A stretch of DNA of 64,000 nt from Microbacterium natoriense. Lineage in GTDB: Bacteria > Actinomycetota > Actinomycetes > Actinomycetales > Microbacteriaceae. Below are positions 1 through 9,209 of the stretch, one piece after another. A program made the translations under genes and the position numbers. The DNA is taken from NCBI RefSeq assembly GCF_030816295.1, contig NZ_JAUSXV010000001.1, positions 434,001 to 498,000 on the forward strand. The letters are read 5' to 3'. Under the pieces are notes generated by a model. That model ran no database searches, was not told the DNA's origin, and saw nothing but the letters and a program-made list of their open reading frames with translations. Each line of letters opens with the position of its first letter. Position 1 is the stretch's first letter.

Positions 1-624
1 CGGAGTCCGGTCAGGCGGTCCCAGAGGAGCCGATCCTGTTCTCTAAGTCCCCGAACACGATCGTCGGCCCGAACGACGACGTGCGGTTGCCCCGCGGCTC
101 GACCAAAGCCGACTGGGAGGTGGAACTCGGTATCGTGATCGGATCGCGTGCCAGCTACCTCGACGACCCGGCGCAAGTCCGCGACCACATCGCCGGCTAC
201 ATGCTCGTCAACGATATCAGCGAGAGAGCTTTCCAGCTCGAGCGCGGCGGTCAGTGGCTCAAGGGAAAGTCCGCAGAGACCTTCAATCCCGCCGGCCCCT
301 GGCTTGCCACCCCGGATGAGTTCGAGAACATCCTCAGTCTCGATATGTGGCTCGATGTCAACGGCATCCGGCGTCAAGTCGGGTCCACAGCGACGATGAT
401 CTTCGATCCTTACGTCATCGTTCACTATGTCAGCCAATTCCTCGTGCTCGAGCCGGGAGACCTCATCAATACCGGTACGCCTCCTGGCGTCGGGCTCGGA
501 TTCGACCCCGCCGATCTGGTTGCGCCCGGGCGACGTCATGGAACTGGGCATAACAGGGCTGGGCACGCAGCGGCAAGCAGTCACCGCGTGGTCTCCTGCC
601 GCGCGATCGGAGAGGCGCGCGTGA
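1..624 (+). pseudogene. Fumarylacetoacetate hydrolase family protein, 5' partial, frame broken
   Basis: This is the C-terminal part of an FAH-family hydrolase; the start lies before the window. Frame 3 reads the family hallmarks SKSPNTIVGPNDDV, WEVELGIVIG and NTGTPPGVGLGF. The expected tail (WLRPGDVMELGITGLGTQRQ) is only found in frame 1, ending in a TGA at 622-624. Removing one C from the CCCC run at 507-510 joins the two parts exactly. The stop overlaps the GTG start of the SDR at 621, so the two genes are translationally coupled. In L-rhamnose and L-fucose oxidation, FAH enzymes cleave the 2,4-diketo-3-deoxy acid made by an SDR dehydrogenase, and that pairing fits here by inference. The break may be real or a sequencing insertion. 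Confidence 0.8.
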
Positions 625-1295
625 CCCGCGCTCTCATCACGGGTGCAGGCAGGGGCCTGGGCGCGGCTGCAGCCGACCGCCTGGAACGTGACGGCATCGA
701 AGTGATCCGCGTTGATATCGGCGGCGACGACGTCCTCGCACTCGATGTCACAGATGAGGAAGCCGTGTCACGCATGGCAGATCGCGTCGGCCCCGTAGAC
801 ATCTTGATCAATTCGGCGGGCGTTGTGGGGCCGAACACTCCTCTACTGTCGACAACTGCGGACCAATGGCGCTCGGTTCTGGACGTGAACGTGCTCGGCA
901 CAGTGGCGACGATGAGAGCATTCATCCCTGCAATGGTCGAGCGCGGGTGGGGGCGCGTCGTCAATCTGGCGAGCATGGCGGGCAAAGACGGAAACCCCAA
1001 CCTTTCGGTCTATTCGGCGTCGAAGGCGGCAGTGATCGCTCTGACCAAGTCGGCAGGCAAAGAGCTGGCCACGACCGGGGTGCTGGTCAATGCGGTCGCT
1101 CCCGCGGTGATCTCCACGCCGATGAATCAAGACACCGCTCCCGATGTACTCGCCCACATCACCAGCCTCATCCCGATGAAGCGGGTGGGCACGCCCGCGG
1201 AGGTCGCAGAATTGATCGCCTGGCTCTCGTCCGGGAACGTCAGCTTCTCAACCGGCGCCGTTTACGACATCAGCGGTGGACGAGCGACATACTGA
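621..1295 (+). CDS. SDR family NAD(P)-dependent oxidoreductase
   Basis: This 224-residue classical short-chain dehydrogenase has the N-terminal cofactor motif TGAGRGLG, the structural NSAG and the catalytic YSASK (Tyr-x-x-x-Lys) with an upstream Ser in NLASM. The GTG start at 621 overlaps the stop of the FAH gene and begins right at the first Rossmann strand, as expected for the family. The neighbouring FAH hydrolase suggests a sugar-acid dehydrogenase, such as a 2-keto-3-deoxy-fuconate or -rhamnonate dehydrogenase, but the substrate cannot be read from the sequence. Its last 48 bases overlap the 3' end of the convergent RidA gene. Confidence 0.9.
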   Translation: MTRALITGAGRGLGAAAADRLERDGIEVIRVDIGGDDVLALDVTDEEAVSRMADRVGPVDILINSAGVVGPNTPLLSTTADQWRSVLDVNVLGTVATMRAFIPAMVERGWGRVVNLASMAGKDGNPNLSVYSASKAAVIALTKSAGKELATTGVLVNAVAPAVISTPMNQDTAPDVLAHITSLIPMKRVGTPAEVAELIAWLSSGNVSFSTGAVYDISGGRATY

Positions 1296-1673
1296 CCGAT
1301 CCGGGATGGCCGCGACGACGTCGATCTCCACGAGGAACCCCGCCAGCTGTGAGCCGACAGTGGTGCGCACGGGAAACGGCTCGCAGAACGCTTCACGGTA
1401 CGCGACGTTGAATTCGGCGAAGTCATCAAGGTCCGCAAGATGCACGGTGACCTTCACGCAGTCATCAAGCGAGAGCTGGCGTTCGGCGAGCACGGCGGCA
1501 ATGTTGCGCAGCACCTGCCTGGTCTGATCGGTCACGGTTTCAGCGTAGGTGCCATCATCCGGGTCATGCGGACCGAATCCGGCTGTGTAGAAGAATCCGT
1601 TCGCCTCAATACCCTGGCTGTATGGCCCGGCGGGTCGAGGGGCGTTGGATGTCGTGAACGAACGTTTGGTCAC
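1248..1673 (-). CDS. RidA family protein (reactive enamine/imine deaminase)
   Basis: This 141-residue YjgF/YER057c/UK114-type protein has the family blocks RPAGPYSQGI near the N-terminus, Q-x-x-x-x-LRNI in the middle and PVRTTVGSQL followed by VEIDVVA near the C-terminus. The Arg of PVRTTV is the carboxylate-binding position of active RidA proteins. The GTG start at 1673 overlaps the TGA of the D-aminoacylase upstream, so the two are co-transcribed. RidA proteins hydrolyse reactive imine/enamine intermediates from amino-acid-handling enzymes, which suits a deacylase that releases amino acids. The tail of about 15 residues after the conserved end overlaps the convergent SDR gene. Confidence 0.9.
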   Translation of the reverse strand: MTKRSFTTSNAPRPAGPYSQGIEANGFFYTAGFGPHDPDDGTYAETVTDQTRQVLRNIAAVLAERQLSLDDCVKVTVHLADLDDFAEFNVAYREAFCEPFPVRTTVGSQLAGFLVEIDVVAAIPDRSVCRSSTADVVNGAG

Positions 1674-3343
1674 TGTCTTCTCTCCTTAGGGTCCTGCGTC
1701 GTATGGTCCTGGGTCGATCGAGGGGGCGCCGCGTGAGGGGTGTCCCATCGAGGCGTGGGCGAGCGGCGTAGACCTCGCCCCGCAAGAGTGGAGGCGAGTT
1801 CCCCGTTCACGAGGACAGGCGTACCAGCCACGATCACGTCATCAATCCCGACGGCCTCGCCCAGCGGCCGGTCATAGGTAGCGGTGTCTGCCACTGCATC
1901 GGGGTCGACAACGGCAAGGTCAGCGATCCACCCTGGCGCGATATGCCCGCGCGCACCAAGCGAGAAGCGCGCAGCAGGAGTAGCGGCAAGGTGCCTGGCC
2001 GCGTCCGACCACGACCAGATCGCCTGGTCGACCACGAGGTCCCGAAGGAACTTGGCAAACGTTCCGCGAGCGCGCGGATGCGGGTGGGCTCCCACGAAGA
2101 TCCCATCGGATCCGCCCATATGGCGTGAATCTGCGAAGATTCGCGCCAGCTCCGAGACAGTGCGCGGATGGCGCACGGCCATGACGACGTTGACGCGCAG
2201 AGCGGACGCGATCAGCACGTCGAACGCGAGATCTGCTGCATCACACCCGGCACTCGCCGCAGCCTGTGCGACGGTGAGTCCATGCGCCCAACCGAAAGAA
2301 GGCGCCGCAATGTGCGCGAACGAGACCATGTCCGGCCACTCCGGACCGAGGCCGGGATTCTGCTCGATCTGCGGGATCCACTCCTGCCGAAGGCGTTCGC
2401 GATCGACCGGATCTGCCAGCGTCCGGATGACAGCGCCGGTCGGTTGTATCGACAACTCCGGCGGCAGGAGCAGCATGCTCAGCAGGCTGCATCCTCGCCC
2501 ATACGGATAAGCGTCGAAGGTGGCGTCGATGCCCGCGCGCGCCAGTGCGTCGAGCTGGCCGATCAGAATTTCAGGTGGAGCGTGGAAGTGGGAAATGTGA
2601 ACCCGGAGGTCCGCGTCCGCCTTTTCCCGCGTGAGCTCCGTGATCTCCGCGATCTCCGCGATCCCGGCGGCAGAGTTCGTCTCATAACCGCCTCGCATAT
2701 GTGTGACATAGACGCCACCGGCGCGAGCAACAGGATCACACAACGCCGCGATCTCGTCTGCGGGCTGAAAGGACCCCGGCACGTAGTCAAGTCCCGTCGA
2801 CAGCCCGACCGCGCCCTCGCGCATACCCATCCGCGTGAGTCGCATCATTCGGCGAAGCTGCGTGGGGTCCGCATGCTCTTGTGTGCGCCCGCACACCTCC
2901 CAGCGCACCGTTCCAGCGGGAACGAGGTAGGCGACGTTGAGCCGCGACGCGCCATCGACGGAAGCGAGGTAGCCGGCTACGCCGCCGCCTTCATAGCCAG
3001 AGTGCTCACCGTTAATCGCTGCGAAATACTCGGAGGAGAACGTACCGTCGCCGGGGGCGAACGAGACGCCGTCTTGTCCGGTGATGATGCTGGTCACGCC
3101 TTGCCGAAGCAGCGCACGCTGCACGGCAGCATCGACGAAACGCGCGTCTGCATGTGAGTGCGCGTCGACAAAGCCAGGCAGCACCAGGCGTCCACCGCAC
3201 TCGATGACACGGTCTGTGCGTCTCGGGACAACAGCGCCGACCTTCGTCACAAGGCCGTTCGCCACCTCGACGTCAGCCTCACGCATGCCATCGGATGTCG
3301 CGATCGTGCCGCCGCGCAAGACCAATCGCGTCGGCGCGGTCAC
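1670..3343 (-). CDS. N-acyl-D-amino-acid deacylase (amidohydrolase family)
   Basis: This 557-residue D-aminoacylase/amidohydrolase_3 protein should release D-amino acids or amino sugars from N-acyl derivatives using a metal-dependent TIM barrel. The metal-binding HxH is visible as DAHSHAD (His62 and His64), with later histidines in VHISHFH and an acidic GGSDG motif near the C-terminus. The GTG at 3343 was chosen because it overlaps the TGA of the upstream gene and starts directly at the beta-sandwich strand RLVLRGG. The frame extends further upstream, but that part overlaps the GH99-like gene and is low-complexity Arg/Ser sequence. It sits in an operon between the GH99-like gene and ridA. Confidence 0.87.
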   Translation of the reverse strand: MTAPTRLVLRGGTIATSDGMREADVEVANGLVTKVGAVVPRRTDRVIECGGRLVLPGFVDAHSHADARFVDAAVQRALLRQGVTSIITGQDGVSFAPGDGTFSSEYFAAINGEHSGYEGGGVAGYLASVDGASRLNVAYLVPAGTVRWEVCGRTQEHADPTQLRRMMRLTRMGMREGAVGLSTGLDYVPGSFQPADEIAALCDPVARAGGVYVTHMRGGYETNSAAGIAEIAEITELTREKADADLRVHISHFHAPPEILIGQLDALARAGIDATFDAYPYGRGCSLLSMLLLPPELSIQPTGAVIRTLADPVDRERLRQEWIPQIEQNPGLGPEWPDMVSFAHIAAPSFGWAHGLTVAQAAASAGCDAADLAFDVLIASALRVNVVMAVRHPRTVSELARIFADSRHMGGSDGIFVGAHPHPRARGTFAKFLRDLVVDQAIWSWSDAARHLAATPAARFSLGARGHIAPGWIADLAVVDPDAVADTATYDRPLGEAVGIDDVIVAGTPVLVNGELASTLAGRGLRRSPTPRWDTPHAAPPRSTQDHTTQDPKERRQ

Positions 3344-4500
3344 CTGTCGGGCCGTTTCACGCCGCCGCGGAGGCCGAACACCGATCGTATTGCTTCGAGA
3401 TACGAGTGGCCGTGGGTGGTATCCGGAAGCAGCGCTGAGCCCTCGGTCCACTCGTTCCACGCGTTGACCGTGACGATCGGGCTCGGCGGATCGTGGCGAA
3501 CGAGAAAGTCCCGCGCGGCTTCCAGCCCGTCGACGAACTCCTCGGGCGTGGCATCGAATATCGGGTTCCACGGGTACTCGTCGTGGACGTGCTGAACGGC
3601 TTGTTCCGTCCTCGGGCTGGGATCCCACCCGACGGTGACGTTGGGATAGAACGGCAACGAGAGCGTCGACGCATATCTCTCGTATTCATCGAAGGCGGCG
3701 GAACGGAGACGGTTGGTGTCTCCGATGGGGAATGGGTGCGTGCGGAGGTCATCGTGGTGAATCCAGATGTACGACGATGCCGATTGGAAGCGGAGCGCGG
3801 AAAGCAGCTGCTCCGGCGACTCCAGAGTGACGGCGCGCGGCAGAACCCCAAAACCCCAGACGACAGCATCGAGGTGCACTCCCGGGAAGCCGTGCTTCCG
3901 GGCGAGGGCTCGCAACCAGTCCAGCGCATCGACTGTCTCGTCGATTCCACCGAGGCCTTCGACCAACGATCCGATCTGATAGATGGACAACCACGGAGCG
4001 CCATCGACCGTCAAGTAGGAAGCGTGGGTGAAGTACTTCTCGACGACAGCATGCCCGAACCGTTCGAACTCCTCGCGGGTAAGTGCGCCCGTGCGTAGCG
4101 TACGGTGGTTCGCGCCGGGCCTCTCGGACGGGAAGATGTCGACGAGGTCGTGGTTCGCCCACATGAGGGCGAACTTGATATCCCCGATGTTCGTCGCCTG
4201 AAGCAGGCCATCATCGAGAGCGCGGGAAAGGTATGCGCCGTCCTCATACCAGTAGAAGTCAACCAGGAAGCCGTCGACGCCGTGCGCACTGGCCAGATCG
4301 ATGTCGATCGCGGCCTCAACGGGGTCCGCTTCGTCGCGATAGCCGAGCGCCGGCTCGCGGGGCTGACGATGCCCATCGAACCTCGGCTGGGCGGCGCGCA
4401 GAAGATCCCATTCCGTCCATCCATCACCGAACCACACGCAATTGCGGCTATCTCGATGCCAGTTGGGGAAATAGTAGGCGAGTATCTGCGGTCTGGTCAT
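3340..4500 (-). CDS. GH99-like / WbsX-type protein
   Basis: This 386-residue protein resembles the glycosyltransferase WbsX / GH99-like family (PF14307). Visible hallmarks are the N-terminal ILAYYFPNWH, GFLVDFYWYEDG in the barrel, and the conserved C-terminal NAWNEWTEGS. Family members act on mannose-type or complex glycans, but the reaction here is not known. ATG 4500 is chosen because a GGAG ribosome-binding site lies 8 bases before it and the conserved fold starts immediately; the upstream frame extension is not protein-like. It starts a minus-strand operon with the D-aminoacylase and RidA and is divergent from the FAD oxidoreductase. Confidence 0.8.
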   Translation of the reverse strand: MTRPQILAYYFPNWHRDSRNCVWFGDGWTEWDLLRAAQPRFDGHRQPREPALGYRDEADPVEAAIDIDLASAHGVDGFLVDFYWYEDGAYLSRALDDGLLQATNIGDIKFALMWANHDLVDIFPSERPGANHRTLRTGALTREEFERFGHAVVEKYFTHASYLTVDGAPWLSIYQIGSLVEGLGGIDETVDALDWLRALARKHGFPGVHLDAVVWGFGVLPRAVTLESPEQLLSALRFQSASSYIWIHHDDLRTHPFPIGDTNRLRSAAFDEYERYASTLSLPFYPNVTVGWDPSPRTEQAVQHVHDEYPWNPIFDATPEEFVDGLEAARDFLVRHDPPSPIVTVNAWNEWTEGSALLPDTTHGHSYLEAIRSVFGLRGGVKRPDR

Positions 4501-4601
4501 GATGGCTCCGTTGGATCCTCGAACAGTGGAGGGGACCATACTCCAGCTGATCCCCTGTAGAGAATAGCAATTTGCGCCTCGCGAAGTTACTGTAATGATC
4601 G

Positions 4602-5915
4602 ATGAGTGGAAAAGTTGAGGATCTATCCGCGTTCGACGTCGTAGTCTGCGGGGGCGGCCCGTCGGGCGTCGCCGCGGCCGTGGCTGCCGCACGGCTAGGG
4701 GCGCGAACCGCCTTGATCGAAGCGCAGGGGTGTCTGGGCGGTATCTGGACCGCAGGCAGTCTCAGCTGGATCATCGATGCAGCGGGGAAGGACGGCATCA
4801 TGGCCGAGATCGTGGTGCGACTCGACAACCGTGAGGCGAGGGCCGGAGATCTCGACTCGGACTTCACCTACGAGGTCGAGGCGATGAAGCTCGTCCTCGA
4901 AACCATGTGCATCGACGCCGGCGTAGTGATCCAGTTCCACACGCGGGTCGTCGACGTTGTCGGCGGCTCTCGACTGAATGCCGTCGTCACGGAGTCAAAA
5001 TCCGGACGCCAAGTCTGGGGCGCGGCAGCCTTCGTCGATGCCACCGGCGACGGCGACGTCGCCTCCCTCGCCGGATGCTCATATGAGCTCGGTCATCCGA
5101 CAGACCGGCGGACTCAGCCGATGAGCCTCATGGCTCTGGTCGGCGGAGTGAGGTATCCAGAGATATCCGAGTTCGTCACGGGTGGTCACGCCTTCGCGGT
5201 CAGGAGCGACAGCGACCAGGACGCGCCGAAACGCAGGCTTCTTCACGCGATACGCAACGCGGGTGTCGAGCCGTCGTATAAGGGACCGACGCTATTTCGC
5301 GTCACCGATTCGCTCTTCGCGCTTATGGTGAATCATGAGTACGGTTTTTCGGCGCTCGATGCGGCCGACGTGACGGCGGCCACACTTCATGCTCGACGCG
5401 AGATCAACGATGTCGTCGACGCCCTGAAGACAACCACTCCCGCCTGGAGCGGAATCCGGCTGCTCTCCACGGCCGCGCATATCGGCATTCGGGAGGGGCG
5501 TCGGATTCTGGGGATCGATTATGTCACTCGCGAAGATGTCCGGCAGGGCCGCGTTCGGCCGGATGCGATATGCACCGTCCACTATGGATCTGACGTCCAC
5601 GCGCTCACGCCGGCAGAGGGCGGATACCTGAGCCCGGAGGCGAGCGCCCTCGATCTGAGCCGGCACCCTTATGACATCCCATACGGAGCGATGGTTCCGC
5701 GAGACATCGATGGTCTACTGACGGCAGGGCGCTGCATCAGCGGCGACTTCTGGGCGCATTCGAGCTATCGGGTCACAGGGAATGCCGTCACGGTCGGCGA
5801 AGCCGCTGGCATCGCCGCGGCCGCGAGTGCCGAGATCGGCATCGCCCCCTCCGCCTTGCCCTGGAACGAGTTCCGGCGGGCTCGAGATGTTCTGCGTGCG
5901 CTAGCAATAGTCTGA
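4602..5915 (+). CDS. FAD-dependent oxidoreductase (PF12831-type)
   Basis: This 437-residue flavoprotein has an N-terminal dinucleotide-binding motif VVVCGGGPSGVAAAVAAA followed by EAQGCLGGIWTAG, the second FAD contact DATGDGDVA, and a C-terminal FAD motif around TAGRCISGD. The layout matches the 'FAD-dependent oxidoreductase' family common in sugar-degradation loci of Actinobacteria and Planctomycetes, whose substrates are mostly unknown. It has no signal peptide and is expected in the cytoplasm. It is divergent from the GH99-like gene and precedes the carbohydrate importer by about 150 bases. Confidence 0.85.
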   Translation: MSGKVEDLSAFDVVVCGGGPSGVAAAVAAARLGARTALIEAQGCLGGIWTAGSLSWIIDAAGKDGIMAEIVVRLDNREARAGDLDSDFTYEVEAMKLVLETMCIDAGVVIQFHTRVVDVVGGSRLNAVVTESKSGRQVWGAAAFVDATGDGDVASLAGCSYELGHPTDRRTQPMSLMALVGGVRYPEISEFVTGGHAFAVRSDSDQDAPKRRLLHAIRNAGVEPSYKGPTLFRVTDSLFALMVNHEYGFSALDAADVTAATLHARREINDVVDALKTTTPAWSGIRLLSTAAHIGIREGRRILGIDYVTREDVRQGRVRPDAICTVHYGSDVHALTPAEGGYLSPEASALDLSRHPYDIPYGAMVPRDIDGLLTAGRCISGDFWAHSSYRVTGNAVTVGEAAGIAAAASAEIGIAPSALPWNEFRRARDVLRALAIV

Positions 5916-6069
5916 CCGCCACCGAACTGACCCCCAGGTGGCTGTTCCCTCATTGCCATCCGCACTGTATCCTCTGTAAGAGAACGTCTGTTCGCGAGTA
6001 GCGATCAGAAACCCAAAACGGTCGACACGCAGCGCTGCGGGTCACTTTCAGGAACCGGATGGAGATCGG

Positions 6070-7341
6070 ATGTACAAGAAATCACGCAAGATCAGCGGAC
6101 CCTCTTTGATCGCTGCGGGAACAGTGCTGGCGCTGTCTCTTGCCGGGTGCACGTCGCCCAGCAGTGGTGGAGGTGACGCGGGCGCGGACAAGGAGCTCGT
6201 CTTCGTCACCTTTACCGGTGGGGATGCGGGAGTGAAGTACGAGAACCTCATCGCCGCATTCGAGGAGGCCAATCCCGGCGTGAACGTCAAGCTCGAGGTG
6301 CTGGCAGGTGACGACACGTACAACTCGATCGTGACATCCCGAATGTCCTCCGGAACGTCCCCTGACATCTTCGAAGTGCTGAACAACGATGTGACGCCCT
6401 ATGTCGAGGCCGACCTCCTCACGGACCTCAGCGAAGAATCATGGGTCGACGACCAGATCGACACCGTCCGCAATCTCGCTGATCTGTGGGACGGGAAGAC
6501 CTTCTCATTCGTCCCCGAGGTCAACTCCGGAGGTGTCTTCTACAACGTCGAGATGTTCGACGAGGCAGGGATCGAAGTTCCGGAAACCTGGGACGAGTTC
6601 CTCGAGGTGGTGAAGGCCTTCCGGGCAGAGGGCATCACTCCGCTCTCGGTCGGAGGAAAGGACGGCTGGACACTCCAGACGCAATGGACTCAGATGATGC
6701 GGGCGTCCTCGAGCGCTGAGGAGGGTGCGCTTCTGACGTCGGGGAAAGTCAAGTACTCCGAAGCCAGTACCGCGGCGATCATTCCGGCATTCGCGGACCT
6801 TGTGGCAGCTGGTGGGTTCGAGCCGAACGCAACCGGGGTCGATTGGCCGTCCAGTGCCAATGACTTCGCGCTCGGCCGGACGGCGATGATGATTCAGGGT
6901 ACCGTGGCCCTCCCCGCGATCCGCACAGCGGCGCCTGACGGAGACTTCGGCATGTTTCCCTTGCCGTTCGCCCCGGACGGAACCGATGCCCCCCTCGCAC
7001 TTGCCCCGGCGGCGACACAGGCGATTCCCGCGAACGCACCACATCCGGAACTGGCCAAGAAGTTCATCGACTTCTGGGCCTCGGCCGAAGTGAACAGCGC
7101 GTACCTCAAGGACGCGGCGGCACTGGCGTCACTCCAGACGTCGACGTCGGGCAACCTCGACCCCGCTTTCGAAGAAATGAGTGAGCTGTTGTCCACCCGT
7201 GGCATCGACATCGCCGGATACGTCCGTCCGACGCCCGCGGTCGGTGCCGCGATCCAGGCAGGCATGCAGTCGCTCATAGTTGGTTCGGCCACCGTGGAGC
7301 AGGTTCTCGAGCAGATCGATGCCGCCCAGGCCGCCGGATAG
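6070..7341 (+). CDS. Carbohydrate ABC transporter substrate-binding lipoprotein
   Basis: This 423-residue family-1 solute-binding protein has a lipoprotein signal peptide with lipobox LSLAGC, placing the lipidated Cys at residue 27, then a Ser/Gly linker. The body shows typical features: EVLNNDVTPYVEADLLTDLS, a Trp-rich GWTLQTQWTQ and a C-terminal helix. A GGAG ribosome-binding site at 6061-6064 supports ATG 6070. It would capture a sugar outside the membrane and pass it to the two permeases that follow. No ATPase gene is in the cluster, so a shared MsmK-type ATPase is probably used (inference). Confidence 0.93.
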   Translation: MYKKSRKISGPSLIAAGTVLALSLAGCTSPSSGGGDAGADKELVFVTFTGGDAGVKYENLIAAFEEANPGVNVKLEVLAGDDTYNSIVTSRMSSGTSPDIFEVLNNDVTPYVEADLLTDLSEESWVDDQIDTVRNLADLWDGKTFSFVPEVNSGGVFYNVEMFDEAGIEVPETWDEFLEVVKAFRAEGITPLSVGGKDGWTLQTQWTQMMRASSSAEEGALLTSGKVKYSEASTAAIIPAFADLVAAGGFEPNATGVDWPSSANDFALGRTAMMIQGTVALPAIRTAAPDGDFGMFPLPFAPDGTDAPLALAPAATQAIPANAPHPELAKKFIDFWASAEVNSAYLKDAAALASLQTSTSGNLDPAFEEMSELLSTRGIDIAGYVRPTPAVGAAIQAGMQSLIVGSATVEQVLEQIDAAQAAG

Positions 7342-7422
7342 CAGACACACTGCAGGTGGGTGGGCAGCGGGCCTCCGGGCTCGCGTCCACCACCTCGTTC
7401 ACGGAACAGTGCGGAGGATTCT

Positions 7423-8361
7423 ATGTCAACGTCAGTAAGCGCGCCTCCGCGGGCGCGAGATCGCGATCGGCGCCAGGTGAAGCGACGACCCCTGAACTCG
7501 AATCGGGTCCGGGCGATATTCGCGCTGCCTGCTGTGGTTTTGTTCACGGCGGTTGTCGTGCTGCCGATCCTGGCCAATCTGTTCTTCTCCTTCACCGACT
7601 GGAACGGCTTCTCGTCCACCTTCGACTTCGTGGGGTTCGATAATGTGCTCCGCGTGTTCAGCGATCCTGAGAACGGGCGTGCGGCACGCAACACGCTGTT
7701 GTTCGCCGTAGTCAACTCCGTGCTTCAGCTCAGTCTCGGACTCGCGCTCGCCCTGACGCTCTACGGGCCAGGCAAGCTGCGCTCGACGCTTCGTCTCGTG
7801 ATCGTGCTTCCCATCGCCGTCAGCGGCGTCGTGCTCGGCTTTCTCGGCACCGTGATCTTCGATCCGCGCACTGGACTGCTGACTGCGGCGTCGAAAGCGC
7901 CGGGGCTGGGGTGGCTCGCACAGAACTGGCTAGGCGACCCGTCGCTCGCGATGGGGACGGTGATCTTCATGAACCTCTGGCAGTGGACCGGGTTCACGAT
8001 GCTCATCTTCCTCGCCGGTCTGTCGATGGTGCCTGCGGAACTGCTGGAAGCCGCGACGATCGACGGAGCCGGAGCGTGGCGCCGTTTTGCGCACATCACC
8101 TGGCCGCTTCTCGCCCCGTCGGCCACGATCAACATCGTGCTGACCGCAATCGGCGGATTCAAAGTATTCGACGTCATCTATGTGCTCACGAAGGGTGGCC
8201 CTGGAGGTGCTACCGAGTCAATCGTGTCTCGGGCGGCAACGCAGGGCTCTTTCGGTCAGTTCGGTTACTCGGCCGCCACCAATCTCGTGCTGACGCTCGG
8301 AGTTCTCGTAGTGTCCGTCGTGCTTCTCGTGATTCTCAGGCGAAGGGAGCTCCGGGCATGA
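7423..8361 (+). CDS. Carbohydrate ABC transporter permease (MalF type)
   Basis: This 312-residue inner-membrane permease has six predicted hydrophobic segments, starting with AIFALPAVVLFTAVVVLPIL. It carries the EAA loop that contacts the ATPase, visible as EAATIDGAGAWRRFAHITWP. ATG 7423 is preceded by GGAGG at 7413-7417; a longer in-frame start at 7360 lacks a site and adds 21 unlikely residues. The stop overlaps the start of the second permease (ATGA), a common arrangement in sugar importer operons. Confidence 0.93.
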   Translation: MSTSVSAPPRARDRDRRQVKRRPLNSNRVRAIFALPAVVLFTAVVVLPILANLFFSFTDWNGFSSTFDFVGFDNVLRVFSDPENGRAARNTLLFAVVNSVLQLSLGLALALTLYGPGKLRSTLRLVIVLPIAVSGVVLGFLGTVIFDPRTGLLTAASKAPGLGWLAQNWLGDPSLAMGTVIFMNLWQWTGFTMLIFLAGLSMVPAELLEAATIDGAGAWRRFAHITWPLLAPSATINIVLTAIGGFKVFDVIYVLTKGGPGGATESIVSRAATQGSFGQFGYSAATNLVLTLGVLVVSVVLLVILRRRELRA

Positions 8362-9209
8362 CCGGTGCGTCGTTGAATTCCCGCAATCGTCGTCGGTTCG
8401 CAAGCGCGGGCCGACTCCTCCTTCCGACCGTGTGGGCGATCACGCTCGCCGTTCCCTTCTTCTACTTGGTGGTGATCTCGCTCCGCACTCGCCACGAGTT
8501 CGCGGTTGATCCTCTCGGGCTGACCGCGACACCGGCCTGGGCGAACTATGCGGAAGCCTGGAACCGCGGCGACTTCCTGAGCGCGTTCGTCAACAACGTG
8601 ATCGTGTCGGTGGTGACCGTGCTGGGCGTTGTCGTCGTCGGATCTCTGGCGGGATACGCCATCGCACGTTGGCGGGGGCGGGGAGGGAACGTGATCTATG
8701 TCTTCTTCGTCTTCGGGCTCATCGTTCCCTTCCAGCTCGGGATTCCGATGCTCTATCGCATCTGGGCGCAGATCGGACTCGTGGACACCCTCGCCGGGGT
8801 CATCATCATCCACATCGCGACGAGTCTGCCGTTCGCAATATTCCTCTACGCCGGTTTTCTCCTCACGGTTCCCCACGAACTCGAAGAGTCGGCACGAGTC
8901 GATGGAGCGAGCGAAGCTCGCACCTTCGTCAGCATCGTGTTCCCGCTACTGCGTCCCGCTACCGCGACGGTGGTGATCATATCGAGTATCTCGGTGTGGA
9001 ACGACCTGCTCGTCGCCCTGTTCTTCCTGCAGAGCGCAGAGAAGCAGACGCTGGGAAAAGCGACCATCGGACTCATGAATACGTTCAACAGCGATGTCCC
9101 CGTCGTGTTCGCTGCGGCGGTCATCACGGTGTTGCCCATCATCGTGCTCTTCATCTCGCTCCAGCGATTCTTCATCTCCGGGCTGACGCAAGGGGCGCTT
9201 CGCGGATGA
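8358..9209 (+). CDS. Carbohydrate ABC transporter permease (MalG type)
   Basis: This 283-residue permease starts at the ATG overlapping the previous stop. It shows the CUT1-type EAA motif EESARVDGASEARTFVSIVFP, here shifted to the middle of the protein, and about six hydrophobic segments. It would form the heterodimeric channel with the MalF-type permease. The 3' end overlaps the next SDR gene by four bases, so the transporter and that dehydrogenase are likely made from one transcript. Confidence 0.93.
   Translation: MTGASLNSRNRRRFASAGRLLLPTVWAITLAVPFFYLVVISLRTRHEFAVDPLGLTATPAWANYAEAWNRGDFLSAFVNNVIVSVVTVLGVVVVGSLAGYAIARWRGRGGNVIYVFFVFGLIVPFQLGIPMLYRIWAQIGLVDTLAGVIIIHIATSLPFAIFLYAGFLLTVPHELEESARVDGASEARTFVSIVFPLLRPATATVVIISSISVWNDLLVALFFLQSAEKQTLGKATIGLMNTFNSDVPVVFAAAVITVLPIIVLFISLQRFFISGLTQGALRG

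Noticed and set aside
81..1295. One fused FAH-SDR protein of 404 residues
   Set aside because: The joining sequence (about residues 145-180) is low-complexity, and the true FAH end is in another frame, so this is a frameshift artefact and not a natural fusion.
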